From Branchiostoma floridae (lineage: Eukaryota; Chordata; Leptocardii; Amphioxiformes; Branchiostomatidae), in assembly GCF_000003815.2 (NCBI RefSeq), contig NC_049983.1:6957840-7021839 (forward strand): a DNA stretch of 64,000 bases, in the 5' to 3' direction. The translations under genes were made by a program, and so were the position numbers. Positions within the stretch are counted from its first letter, which is position 1. Every line of letters begins with the position of its first letter. The notes under the pieces were generated by a model. The model was given only the letters and a program-made list of their open reading frames with translations, had not been told where the DNA came from and did not search any database. Shown here piece by piece: positions 11,485-22,035 of this stretch.

Positions 11485-11639
11485 ACATTAGGCGAAAATC
11501 GATCGGACGACGAGTCTGCGAGCTCTTAATTACGAGGAGGCATGACCCTGACAGCAAGATGGAAACTTTGCCATTTCTTCGTCGGCAGCAGGGTCATAGA
11601 GCTCGCATACTCGTCGTCCGATCGATTTTTGACTAATGT
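11485..11639. repeat. Inverted repeat with 42-bp arms, 39 matching
   Basis: Arms at 11485-11526 and 11598-11639 contain AAATCGATCGGACGACGAGT, with three mismatches by eye. An inner pair, CATGACCCTG and CAGGGTCAT, extends the fold. It begins two bases past the target duplication of the neighbouring MITE. It may be a foldback element or a short TIR element; no target duplication could be assigned. Confidence 0.75.
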
Positions 11640-13856
11640 GAGGGGGGTATTAGTAGTTTAGATTTGTTTGCTTAAGTCAGGCACGTAGGGTCTCGTGGCC
11701 TAACTTCAAGGTAAAATCAAATAAACAGTGTACAGAACTTTAGCTATAGCTGTTACTCTTTCTTTCTAACATTGTCTTTTAGCATTCTACACCATGCCGC
11801 CGTACATTAATAGTAGAAAAGTTGCTTTTTTAACGTTCTCATACATTTTCCCCATCCTCCTCAAAAGTTAATATATGCTCCGAGATAGTATCGACTGGTC
11901 AGGGAAATGGCGTCGAACAAATGAGAGAGAACGTGGAAATGCGCACATCGCTCAAGGCCATCATTATGTTCCGCCATCCTTGCTGCTTCATGAAATGGCC
12001 TTACCTAATAGGCTTAACTACCTGCAGGGTGTATAAGTGAGCGATACTGATGCACCGGTTCAATTACTTACATGCTACAGAGCACGTGGGTGAATCAATA
12101 AATTCCGAGCCTCACCAATAAAAAAAGAGGCACAACTCGAATTTGGACATGTCTACCAATATTCAAAGATGGTGCTCATTACTTTGCAGGCAACATACGA
12201 CGAGGGAGAAGGGGAAAACCTGGACAATTAAGTTTCGAGGTGTGCAAAGGGCTATGTGCTCTGCTGAAAGTCAGATACCCACTGTATTCAAAGAAATCTT
12301 CATATCAAACATTTTGACAGTGTCTTCGAAGATCTCATTGGACAAGGAACTTTGATTGTACACCACTGATCACAGTTGACTCTGGTTTCTTGCCACTTAC
12401 CTAGTAGACTGACTTTTAAATCGACGTTGACTGAAAATTAATGACCACAATCGTTTGAGATTTGGTGGAAATCGGAAAAAGACTTCATACTATTTAATTA
12501 TCACTTTAGTTTTGAGTTGTGCACCCTATGTCTGGGTAAGGTTCAGAACGTTTTGAATTTTTTCTCTTACATCCAAATAACGTTTACAGAACAGAGTAGG
12601 TTTTGGGAGCGGTCTTTTAAGAAATCAATATTGTTTCTACGATCTGGCCAGGGTGCTTTCAAACGATTAAGTGATAATGGCAATGAATGAACGGTATTAC
12701 GTTGAATCAGCTTGCAATTACACTTCAGTCTCTTAAAGCACGCAACCTAAAGTTCAATCAATACTTAGAGTCAACGAAGTTAATACTACAAAGTGCCAAC
12801 AGTTACAAGCTCTCTCAGCATCTTAGGTAGCAAATATCGTAAATTCCACAATAGCAGTAGCGATCATGTTATTGTCATTTTTAGTAAAATATGATATTCT
12901 TTGCGGACACCCAGCTAACTACGAACTGGGCAGCCGAGAGGGCATCAGACGTCGCCATGTATGTGATTGTGTTTTCTAATTTCATAATAACGACATCCTA
13001 AAGTAATTTTCCCGGAATGTTATACCATAATTATATTACATAATTATATTACTTATGTAACTATATTGTCTCTGGCTCTCTCAGAAGACGTAATTTTGTA
13101 AGGATAGATGGAAATGAATACAAATCACAGAACAGTCTCCACGATATAATAATCACAATCTAATGGTACATAATAGCAGATTTGTAAAATAAGACAAGTG
13201 ATAAACAAATAAAATGACTATGACATTGCATTCATTGTTTCATCGGGTGTCGGTTGGAATCAATATAAAGCGAGCTCTTGGAGACACATTCAAAGGGTTC
13301 TTACAAGCAGAAAAAATATTAGTTATTTAGATAAAAAGCAAATACAAAAACAATTTTTCTTTGATATCAATACGAAGATTGTAACATTCTATGTCATTTC
13401 TTTGTAATTCAAAAGTTACAGATAGGAAGATATAACAAATTACTTTGCTGTTATAAAAGTTATTGAAGGCAAAATTTGGCCAATCCTAACTCATATTGCA
13501 AACGTAAGAGTTATTTTGCAATTTGTATTTTTGTAGTTCTGTTTTAGTGGACAAAAAAGGTAATATTTATTATTTTGCATTTGTAGTTTGTAGTTTACCG
13601 TACAAACGTCGCTGTATTTGTTCTGACGAGACAATAATCTCCAAGCAGATCCTGTGGTAGCATAAGGTAGCATCAAAAGAGGAGTGAAGTCAGTCTAGGA
13701 ATGTGTTTGGCTGCTCCAAGTGGCTAATGACTCTATTTTTCCAGCTGTACTCCTTAGCCAGCTTTGATACTATCTTATGTCACTGGTAAATCTGCTCGGA
13801 GGTTACCTAAGTAAAGGTTTCTATTAAAAGAGACAAGAACCATTTTCTTTTCCTAC

Positions 13857-14232
13857 CTGTGAGAATGAACGTAGTGCTAGCCAGTGTGACGATCTGTCCG
13901 TACACGATGATCTTGCACATGACGGCCCCCAGGACCCACTGTCCGAACGCCACAAACATGATCTCCGTCGTCATGGTGACCGCACACACACACAGATCAC
14001 CGATGGCAAGATTCAGGATGAAGATATTGACTCTACTAGAGCGTTGTTTAGCCGAAGTAGTCGTCAGTACGGTGATGATGAAGCCATTCCCCACCAGGGC
14101 CATGAACATGATAACAGCGATAGTTGTGACTCTTTGGATGACAGGTGCCGTCCAAACATTGTCATCGGTAGTTGAGTTCGATTCGAAACGGAATCCGTCG
14201 TCTTCGGTTGGTGTTACGTTAACAACGTTCAT
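13857..14232 (-). CDS. Peptide GPCR, exon 1 (N-terminus, TM1-TM3), partial gene
   Basis: Encodes 125 residues plus one base. The start is the ATG at 14232, the first in frame; upstream in-frame sequence reaches a TAG without another ATG. The extracellular N-terminus has N-glycosylation sites at Asn 5 and Asn 19 (NVT, NST). TM1 is about 35-57 with the conserved GN at 48-49. TM2 has LNLAIGDL (73-80) with Asp 79, then a Trp at 99 and the TM3 Cys at 106. TM3 continues VTLASTTFILT to the donor ACAG|GTAGGA, and exon 2 supplies AMTIDRH without a frame break. It is a plasma-membrane receptor probably coupled to G protein. The ASTxxLxAMTxDRH pattern is closest to vasopressin/CCAP/NPS-type receptors as I know them. 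An upstream 5' UTR exon was not identified. Confidence 0.85.
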
Positions 14233-14492
14233 GGTTAAGCTGAGATCAACAGAGTCCCCGTCAGAATAAAAAAAGAACGTCCAGTTTGTCCGTGTGCCTC
14301 GGCCTACGTACAGGGCCCTCACGTCCTACGCCATTCTACGTCCTCGATTCGAAACGGAATTCGTCCTCTTCAGTTGGTGTCACGTTAACAACGTTCACGG
14401 TGAAGCTGAGATCAACAGTGTCCCCGTCAGAAAAAAAAAGTCCAGTTTGTCCGTGTGCCTCGGCCTACAGAGCCCTCGCGTCCTGCGCCATC
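14179..14492. repeat. 166-bp tandem duplication at the 5' end of the GPCR exon
   Basis: Copy A (14179-14335) covers the first codons and 5' leader. Copy B (14345-14492) repeats it with an offset of 166 bp. On the minus strand the initiator ATG of copy A corresponds to GTG in copy B, and the copy B frame runs into a TAG at the junction. Copy B is therefore not a usable alternative start and is probably 5' UTR or upstream DNA. Confidence 0.85.
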
Positions 14493-15349
14493 TTTTTCCA
14501 GCGCCTTTGAATGAAAATGAGACACGGTGCGAAGAGACGAGGATCAAACGCAACAGAGTGAAAGCAAGAAACTGATTGGTCTGAATAGTATCCCCACACG
14601 CACAGTTCTCCCTCTATTAACCGTTATCTTAGACAAGTGTTTTTTCCGTCCACCTTTACATTTGGTGGAATCATTAGCTCCATATGGTGAGGGATGATTC
14701 TCAACCTTTATAAAGAATGCCGTTATCACTTAGCAGGGGCGCAGCTGGTCAATCCCTCCGTGGACTCTTACGTCCTTTCAGTTAATCGCAAAGACAGTCA
14801 ACAAGAATGAAACCCGGCCCCCCACGATTGCACAAATCCTTCGTCTTTGTGGAGCGCTTCAGGCCTTCTTACCTTTCCCAACGTAGATGCAAATTGCGTC
14901 CCAAGGAATTCAGCAGTTCTTACAGAAGTCTCGAGGATTTCCTCTCTTTTCCCCCTGAGTATCCATTAGCTGAAGACGTCTTTTAAGTTACGGTTCTTGA
15001 TGCATATAAGACTTCGCTTGAGGGTGGTCAGTCTGTGATTAATCCTTGGAGCACACGTAGCGTGTCCGTCGGGTCTCCTCTGACTTGACGTTGCTGCAAC
15101 AGGAGAAAAAGAGTTGCCAGGGAATGTTAAACAGGGGAGCTTCATGCTTAAGCAACACGTTGTCCCGCCTACCAGATGCGTCCAATGACTTCAGAATGAA
15201 GCGGGGTCTATTGATTACTTCAGAGGTCTTTGTGATTCCTACCTGACCATCCATGTATTCAAAACTTGGTCATAATTCATGAATGATGAATTACACAAGC
15301 TTTCTTTGAACATCTAAAGCGATTCAGATGACTCGTCAAGGACGGTTAT
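14493..15349. other. Upstream of GPCR; no feature resolved
   Basis: Should contain the receptor's promoter or a 5' UTR exon if transcription begins nearby, but no convincing TATA box, initiator or splice signal could be fixed by eye. Short open frames (61-71 codons, minus) have no motif. Confidence 0.35.
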
Positions 15350-15464
15350 TTTCAATAGAATCCGAAAAGGGCAAGCAATTCTCCCATGTGGACAGTCATA
15401 TGATTGCTAATCAACTGGCTCAAAAAGAGTTGTATCAAAGAAGTAACGAAACTGGCGGGCATAA

Positions 15465-15682
15465 TATTCTGTAAATGCAGAAAGTTTCGCGGTGGTTTTT
15501 TGTTCTCGGTTTTCGCGTTGCCAATTCACCGCGAACTCAAAACCACCGCGAAAATGTTTCCATGGTAGTAAGAGACTACGGTGTATGGTGCTACCACAAA
15601 CGTAAAACCACCACGAAAAGTCTCTTTTCCAGCTACCGCGAAATTAAATGCCCGCGAACTTAAATGCATTTACTGTATTCTG
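15465..15682. mobile_element. MITE with iterated CCGCGAA motifs, copy 1, inside the tandem array
   Basis: TATTCTG lies on both sides (15465-15471 and 15676-15682), where a normal array unit has one copy. The inner ends are TAAATGCA on the left and TGCATTTA on the right. Inside, AAACCACCGCGAA-like words recur in both orientations. Removing the insert restores the ~175-bp spacing of the array (375 observed). The other copy is at 26438-26640. Superfamily is undetermined; a 7-8-bp duplication would suggest hAT. Confidence 0.75.
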
Positions 15683-17095
15683 AACGACCTTGCAGCTCTT
15701 GGCGTGGTACTAGCATACGGATGACACACCCCAAAGCAGCTGCAGGTAATTTCTCTTATTTGAACAGTCACACCATTGATAATCAACTGGTTCAAATAGA
15801 GTTATTTCAATGAAGGGGCGCAAGTGAATTACTCGCATATGCTGAACGACCTTTCAGCTATACTGAGTGTCGTCTCATGGAATTTGGCGTGGTGCTTCGA
15901 TGACCTCAAAAGCAGGCAAATACCCTCATTTGGACAATCATACCATTACTAATCAACTGCTTTAAGTAGAGTTGTATCAAAGAAGTATAAGGAAACTGAC
16001 ACGCATTTTCTGAGCGACGATTTTGCAGCTTATAGACAATTGTCGTCTCTTGGAATCCGGCGTTGAGCTACGATGATGCAGCTTATACCATAAGGTCATG
16101 CGTTTCTCTCTCATTTCGACAATCAAACTGGCTCAAGTAGAGTTGTATCAAAGCTGTCACGAAACTGACGCGCATATACCGAACGAACTTCCAGCAATAC
16201 TGAGTGTCGTCTGCTGGGCTCATCGAGGTTCTACAATAATATGCAGCTTATACCAAAAGGTCATGCAATTCTTTCATTTGGATAATCATATCATTACTGA
16301 TTAACTGGCTGAAGTTGAGTTGTATTAAAGATGTCACGAAACTGATGCGTTTTGCTGAACGAACTTGCAGCTATACTGAGTGTCGTCATCCGGCGTGGTG
16401 CTGCGATAATGCAGCCTATACCAAAAGGTCATGCAATTCTTTTTCATTTCGACAATGATACCATTGCTAATTGACTGGCTCAAGTAGAGTTGTGTCAACG
16501 AAGTCACGAAGTTGACGCACTTTATACTCAGAGTGTCGTCTACTGGATGCATGCAGCTTATACCGAAAGGTCATGCAAATCTTTCATCAGGACAATCATA
16601 ACATTACTAATTATATATATATATATAATTAACAGGATCAAGTAGACCTGTATCAAAGATGTCACGAAACTGACGCGCATTTGCTGAACGACCTTGCAGC
16701 TATACAGCTGAATGTCGTCTACTAAAATCTGTAGTAGTGGTACGATAATGCAGCTTATAGCGAAAGGTCAAGCAATTCTTTCATCTGGATAATCATACCA
16801 TTACTTATTAACTGGCTCAAGTAGAGTTATATCAACGAAGTCACGAACGACCTGGCAGCTATACTGAGTGTCATCTCCTGGAATCCGGCGTGGTGATAAT
16901 GTAGCTTATACCAAAAGGTCCTGCAATTCTCTCGTCTGGATGATCATACCATTACTACAAATCATCTGGCTCAAAGAGAACTGTCTCATAGAAGTCACAA
17001 AACTGATGACTGACATATGGCATATGCTAAACGACTTGCTGCATTTATTGTCTCCTAGAAAATGGCGCCTTGTTAAGATAATTCAGTGGTAGTGA

Positions 17096-17366
17096 CAGGC
17101 CTTTGTGGCGATTACAGGCCATAGGGGCATGTTCCGGCATGACGCACTCCAAAACTCCAATTCAAAGAACAAACCTGCATCGGCTGAGGCCGTCTTACAC
17201 GTTGCCTACAGTTGCCCCTGTAGGACTTAGTGCGCCAGTGGACGAGAGGGTGAAGAAGAAAGTGCACACCCCTCCTTCACCTTAAAAACCCAAGTGCAAG
17301 CCAGGCAGACGGGTCCTCTAACTCACCCTGTCTGCCTACTATTTTCTTCCGAGACAGACGGATGCC
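17096..17366 (+). mobile_element. 5'-truncated SINE (family A)
   Basis: Matches the 3' two-thirds of the full copies at 51104-51572 and 53226-53703: GGGGCATGTTCCGGCATGAC, a TGCATC(G/T)GCTGA word, and the end CTTCCGAGACAGACGGATGC followed by an A-rich tail. The tRNA-like head is absent, as expected for 5' truncation of a retroposon. It lies inside the ~175-bp array. Confidence 0.75.
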
Positions 17367-18740
17367 AAACAAAAACAAGTAATTAACTGGCACAAGTAGA
17401 GTTGTATCAACGAAGTCACGAAACTGACGTACATACATATATACCGAACGACTTTGCAGCTATACTGAGTGTCGTCTCCTGGACTCATCGCGGTTTTACA
17501 TTAATGCAACTTATATAAGAATTTCAGGAGTTTCTCATCTGGATGATCATAACATTACTAACTAATCAAGTGGCACAAATAGAACTGTATCAAAGAAGAA
17601 AAGAGGAAGTTGCCACAGACGAACTTGTGGCAACTGATGGTAGTTTCCTGGAATCCGGCATTGTGCTACGATGATACAGCTTAAGCTTATAACGAAAGGT
17701 CAGAAAATTCTTTCAACTGGACGATCATACCATTACTAACTAATCAAGTGGCTCAAATAGAACTGTATCAAAGAAGAATCGACACCAACGCACAGACGAA
17801 CTTGCGGCAACTGATGGTAGTTTCCTGGAATCCGGCGTTGAGCTACGATGATACAGCTTAAGCTTATACCGAAAGGTCAGAAAATTCTCTCAACTGCATG
17901 ATTATACTTATACCTTCTTACTTGTAAACAACTGGCTCAAAGAAAGTTGTATCAAAGAAGAAAAGGAACTGACGCGCAGACTAACTTGCGTCAACTCATG
18001 GTCCTTTCCTGGAATTTGGCACTTAAGCTTAATCCGAAAAGTCCGAAAATGCTCTCATCTGGATGATCATACCATTACTAACTAGCCAACTGGCTAAAAT
18101 AAGACTGTATCAAAGAAGAAATGACACCAACGCACAGACGACCTTGTGGCAACTGATGGTCTTTTCCTGAAATAGGGCGTTGTGCTAAATGATACAACTT
18201 AAGCTTAAAACGAAAGGTGAGAAAATTCTTTCAATTGGACGATCATACCATTACTAATCAACTGCTCAAATAGAACTGTATCAAAGAAGATAAAATGAAA
18301 TCGCGACCTGCAGACGACCTTGTGGCAACTAGTGGTCGTTTCCTGGAAAATGGCGTGGTGCTCCGATGACACATCGAATACCGAAAGTTCAAGCAAGTTC
18401 TCTCGTTGGATAGTCTAGTTATCACTAATCAACCGATTCAAATAGAACTTTCTCAAAGAAGAATTCGAAACAAAACTGACGCGCAGACGACCTTGTGGCA
18501 ACTGAAGGTCGTTTCCTGGAAAATGGCGTAGTCCTCCGATGGCGCATCTGATACCAAAAGTTCAAGAAAAGTCTCTCGTTTGGAAGGTCTTGTCATCACC
18601 AATCCAGCGACTCAAATAGAACTGCATCAAAGAAGAAAAGAAACCGACGAGCAGACGACCTTCCGACAACTAATGGTCATTTCCTGGAAAATAGCGTGGC
18701 GCTCCGATTACCAATCTGTCACCTCATACCGAGGCTACTT

Positions 18741-19330
18741 TGGATTCCTGGAGCGCCTGGCCCAGTTAAAACCTAATACGTCATGCGTGGATGTTTCCTA
18801 ATTAGACAGCTATGTAATGTAAAACCGCTGCATCATGTCACTAATTTGACCGGTATGTCATTGAAGTATGATCCAGTACGCACTAATTAATTTGTCCTTT
18901 TCATTTCATAGGGATTTAATGATTGGCGATTGTGGAAATGATACGAGACAACTCTGTAAAGAGTCGTGGGTGTATAAATATGGGAAAGGATGGTATTTAA
19001 AGGAATCCCAGAAAAGTAGTATAAAATGAACAAGAGTCTGAAAACTCAAACCTGCTTGAAATATTTTGTTTTGTGATGGTGCGCATGGTGTGTTGTGGGG
19101 GTTGATATGGTTTGACGTTTGGCAAAATTATTCCATCATTGTTCTTAAGTTATATATCTACCTATGGTAAACAGTGAGATCCAAAACTACACCTTTCTGA
19201 TGTCCTCACCATTTCATTTTTATTTCTTATTTGTACACCTGCACCTGGCACATACATTGTATCTCAATGTGTATATAATGGTTCACACCATACAGAGGTG
19301 ACAGCGATGGTCACAGTTGCTCTTTTTTGC
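18741..19330. other. No recognisable feature
   Basis: AT-rich single-copy-looking sequence up to the assembly gap; no gene or RNA seen. Confidence 0.4.
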
Positions 19331-19515
19331 NNNNNNNNNNNNNNNNNNNNNNNNNNNNNNNNNNNNNNNNNNNNNNNNNNNNNNNNNNNNNNNNNNNNNN
19401 NNNNNNNNNNNNNNNNNNNNNNNNNNNNNNNNNNNNNNNNNNNNNNNNNNNNNNNNNNNNNNNNNNNNNNNNNNNNNNNNNNNNNNNNNNNNNNNNNNNN
19501 NNNNNNNNNNNNNNN
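19331..19515. other. Assembly gap (185 N)
   Basis: A run of N. Apparent open frames across it are artefacts of translating N. Confidence 0.99.
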
Positions 19516-20012
19516 GGGGATCCAAAATTGACTTTGACCTTCGTCTTTCAAACACCTACCCAAATACCAAATATCATTACAATCCATCAACAGGTTCTAA
19601 AGTTATGCTGACCACAAATATGTGGAAACACAAACACACACACACACAGACACACCAAAAACTATACCTCCATTTTTCATGGAGGTAAATATCATCACAA
19701 TCACACGTTCTGTTCTGGAGATATGGCACTGGAAACGACCCTTCCACACACTCCCATGCTACTGAAAACACAAAACAGATGTTACAGCTGCTAGCTGTCC
19801 CCAAGGAGGTTGAGACAGAGGGAATGAGGCCAGATCACTCCATAACAGGAAAAGGGGTGTAAATATTTTTTTTTAAACGAACCACAAAACAACAGCAAAC
19901 TTCTAATCTACTTAATGGCACAATAGGTCACACACTCTATCCCCATAACAAAGGAAATCGCAATCCATCCAGAGGTTCTAAAGATATAGGTCCGGAATCA
20001 CAAAGATCCCTA
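19516..20012. repeat. Interspersed repeat resembling a retroposon 3' region
   Basis: Contains a Ca-Cb pair of related lines: CATTACAATCCATCAACAGG (19573) and a CGCAATCCATCCAGAGG word (19959), each followed by TTCTAAAG. An (AC)n stretch at 19628-19652 precedes CCTCCATTTTTCATGGAGG, a perfect short palindrome. A related CCCCCATTTTTCACGTAGG word occurs near 39650. Reminiscent of LINE-type 3' ends but not assignable. Confidence 0.4.
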
Positions 20013-20079
20013 CCAGAATCAGTACATGCTTTTTTCAAGCATGTAACAATGTGTTAATCGTTGTCATACGGCCATATTG

Positions 20080-20300
20080 ATTCGACTATAGGGATGACAT
20101 CCCTAAAAACCCAAAACTGATGCGAACGTGCGAGTAAAAAAGTTTCAATTGGTAAAATAAAGTTGCCTTCATTTTGAAATAAATTTCTTTGTGTTCAGGA
20201 AGGTTCAACAAATGACTAAACACACAGGATATGGTATACTAAATGATACACTTATCACTTTTGTTCTGTCACATTTTCTTTTTTGACCATTGAATTGACG
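20080..20300 (-). repeat. Unclassified interspersed repeat (3431 family), reverse copy
   Basis: The reverse complement carries TATACCATATCCTGTG, TTTAGTCATTTGTTGAACC and TTCCTGAAC in the order seen at 3657-3720 and 3940-3990. Confidence 0.5.
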
Positions 20301-20700
20301 TTGGCCTTTAACAATGTTTTTGTTTGCTACTTAAATGGTGCTGGGAAAAGGCAGTCCCTGCACATTTGTATCGGTGATAGTGAAAGTCGTTCGCCGCTCA
20401 GTGCCGAAAGCTACTCAGCGTATTGTCAAAATTCTTACATCGTTCCTTTTTGGACCTGAACTTTAACAATATTTTATCGTTGGCTACTGCCATGCATTCT
20501 AAAGATAAACTAATTAAATGTAGACCCTGTACAAACATATAGGCCTTAGTTTTTTTTCCACATCTTTAAAAGTCGCTCACCGCTCAGTACCAAAAGCTAT
20601 TCTACGTAGTGTCAAAATTCTTACATAGTTCCTGTTGAACCTAAGCTTCAACAGCAAGTACTGCTATGCATTTTAATGAATGGTGAAGGCAAATATAAGC
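20301..20700. repeat. ~188-bp tandem repeat, two copies plus a partial
   Basis: CCGCTCAGTGCCGAAAGC at 20393 and CCGCTCAGTACCAAAAGC at 20581 are offset by 188 bp, each followed by GTGTCAAAATTCTTACAT or its near match. Words such as TATCGGTGATAG recur near 20370 and 20717. Confidence 0.7.
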
Positions 20701-21359
20701 TGGTCACATTCTTATCGGTGATAGCTTTCCTCTCACCTTTGAGGTTCGAGCCATGCTGGCGTGATCTAACTCTGATTCCTGGCGGATAGGTAATACCTTA
20801 GCCCAAGTGCTTCGTGTTGGGCGTCCCAGAAGACTTCGATATCTCCCAAGGCCGTGGCTGATGGCCTATCTCCATTGAAAAGACCTTTCCCAGTTTGTTT
20901 TCTATCCTCTAACGCGCTGTGTGCTAAAAGTCCATTTAAAGTTTTGGCTGAGTTAGACAGAGAGAATTGCCGACATGTCGTCTTGAATGGACACTCTGTG
21001 AACTTTCCCAGAGCCAGGCTTTCATTCCCGTTCCCAATCTGGGAAGAAAGACTCTGCTAGCGATGGACCTTGATAGTTTCAGAACGCTACCTAAAACCTC
21101 CACGTTGGATAATTTGCTAGAATCTAACTGCAGTTGAGATCTGATGGAATTATTTCAAAATACAGCATGAACGCCATATGAGAAATCGCGGTATCAAGTG
21201 TAACGTTTGTGGTTATAAAGTTTCCAATCTGTAGGTTAAACAAAGAAGTTTGATGGCAAATTATAACGGAAACGTAGTTTTGTTGGCAATGATCATAATA
21301 CAATTTGTTTTAAAATTTCTTCCAAAACTATGTTTTACACTGATCAAAATTTCCAACGA
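20701..21359. other. No recognisable feature
   Basis: A 68-codon open frame at 20854-21060 has no motif. Nothing else is seen. Confidence 0.4.
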
Positions 21360-21665
21360 CCCCTGTCGCCTTCTTCAGGATCAAAAATGACCAAACACAA
21401 GCTTCATAACATAATCTAGACAGTTACAGATTATTGATCTTACGTGACCTTACTGATAGGTGACGTCAGCAATCGATCAACCATGCGAGAAAGTTCATAA
21501 GGGCACTCAAAAAGGCGTTATGAATTTCATGGCACATTTGACCAATTGCTGACGTCAGGAATCCGTAAGATCACGTGTTAATAAGATCGCCTATCTGTAA
21601 CTCTCGCGAGATTACATCATGAAGTGTTTGGTCATTATCTAACGTTAAGAAGGTAACAGTTATTG
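21360..21665. repeat. Large imperfect foldback element
   Basis: Arms of about 100 bp pair imperfectly. On the left are AATGACCAAACAC, AGTTACAGAT, GATCTTACGTGACC and GGTGACGTCAGCAATCGATC. On the right are GACCAATTGCTGACGTCAGG, GTAAGATCACGTG, ATCTGTAACTC and GTGTTTGGTCATT. The left end begins with the reverse complement of CTGAAGAAGGCGACAGG, a motif also related to the LINE flank near 34950. Probably a non-autonomous TIR element. Confidence 0.65.
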
Positions 21666-21950
21666 AAAATGTAATCTATGTACACCTAAGTGTGAGGAGG
21701 TTAGCATTTTAATAAGTGTTATGACAGATATATGCATAGTACTCAGAGTGGATGGAAGAGACAGTAACATTCCAACAACAAAGCTTTTAAAGAAAAGCTG
21801 GCCGGTGCGTATTTTGGAGAAAAAAGCCTTGATGCAAACAAAATCGCATGAAAAGAGGACGGTTAAACATTGAAGTCCTGATTGTTTAAAAATTTTCTAT
21901 CAAAAGACATTGCATGGGATTGTTGAATAAAGACAAAAACCCTAATGGTT

Positions 21951-22035
21951 AGATGTGGGGTTCGAACTCAAACCCGAATCCACGCCTTCATTACCAGACT
22001 TCGACAACTTAGACCGCTCAGCCATAGGCCACACT
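21951..22035 (-). pseudogene. tRNA-Leu-like pseudogene or SINE head
   Basis: The minus strand has an A-box-like GGCTGAGCGGTCTAAG, a GGCGTGGATTCGGGT segment and a B-box-like GAGTTCGAACCCC, in the order of a class II tRNA such as tRNA-Leu. The acceptor and T stems do not pair cleanly, and the spacing is off. It is therefore a tRNA pseudogene or a tRNA-derived retroposon head, not a functional tRNA. Confidence 0.4.

Larger units (their letters stand above)
10273..13856 (-). other. GPCR intron (3584 bp, phase 1)
   Basis: Lies between donor ACAG|GTAGGA (exon side ends at 13857) and acceptor TTTTAG|CG (exon side starts at 10272). It contains a short GAGACTTTGAGA tandem near 10470-10500, the MITE at 11227-11480 and the inverted repeat at 11485-11639. 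About 100 bp near 12450 resembles the 6130 repeat. The rest (10520-11220 and 11645-13850) shows no gene or RNA. Confidence 0.8.
15350..18740 (+). repeat. Divergent ~175-bp tandem array, about 17 units
   Basis: Each unit carries the words ATCATACCATTACTAATCAA, CTGGCTCAA, GTATCAAAGAAG, CGAAACTGACGCGCA, GACGACCTTG and TTTCCTGGAAT, then a CTTATACCGAAAGGTCA-like word. Successive CCATTACTAA positions such as 17548, 17727, 18066, 18244, 18418 and 18592 give spacings of 174-179 (one unit between 17727 and 18066 is diverged). The units differ by substitutions and small indels, so the array is old. A MITE (15465-15682) and a truncated SINE (17096-17366) have inserted. Nothing is coding. Confidence 0.88.

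Noticed and set aside
14233-14322. Extended GPCR N-terminus starting upstream of 14232
   Set aside because: The upstream in-frame start would be GTG, right after a TAG; the ATG at 14232 is the first in frame and gives the expected phase-1 exon.
15350-18740. Centromeric satellite
   Set aside because: Unit length is suitable, but only about 17 highly diverged copies are present, with no sign of homogenisation or large-scale array structure.
19264-19688. Several open frames crossing 19331-19515
   Set aside because: They exist only because N was translated as an open residue.
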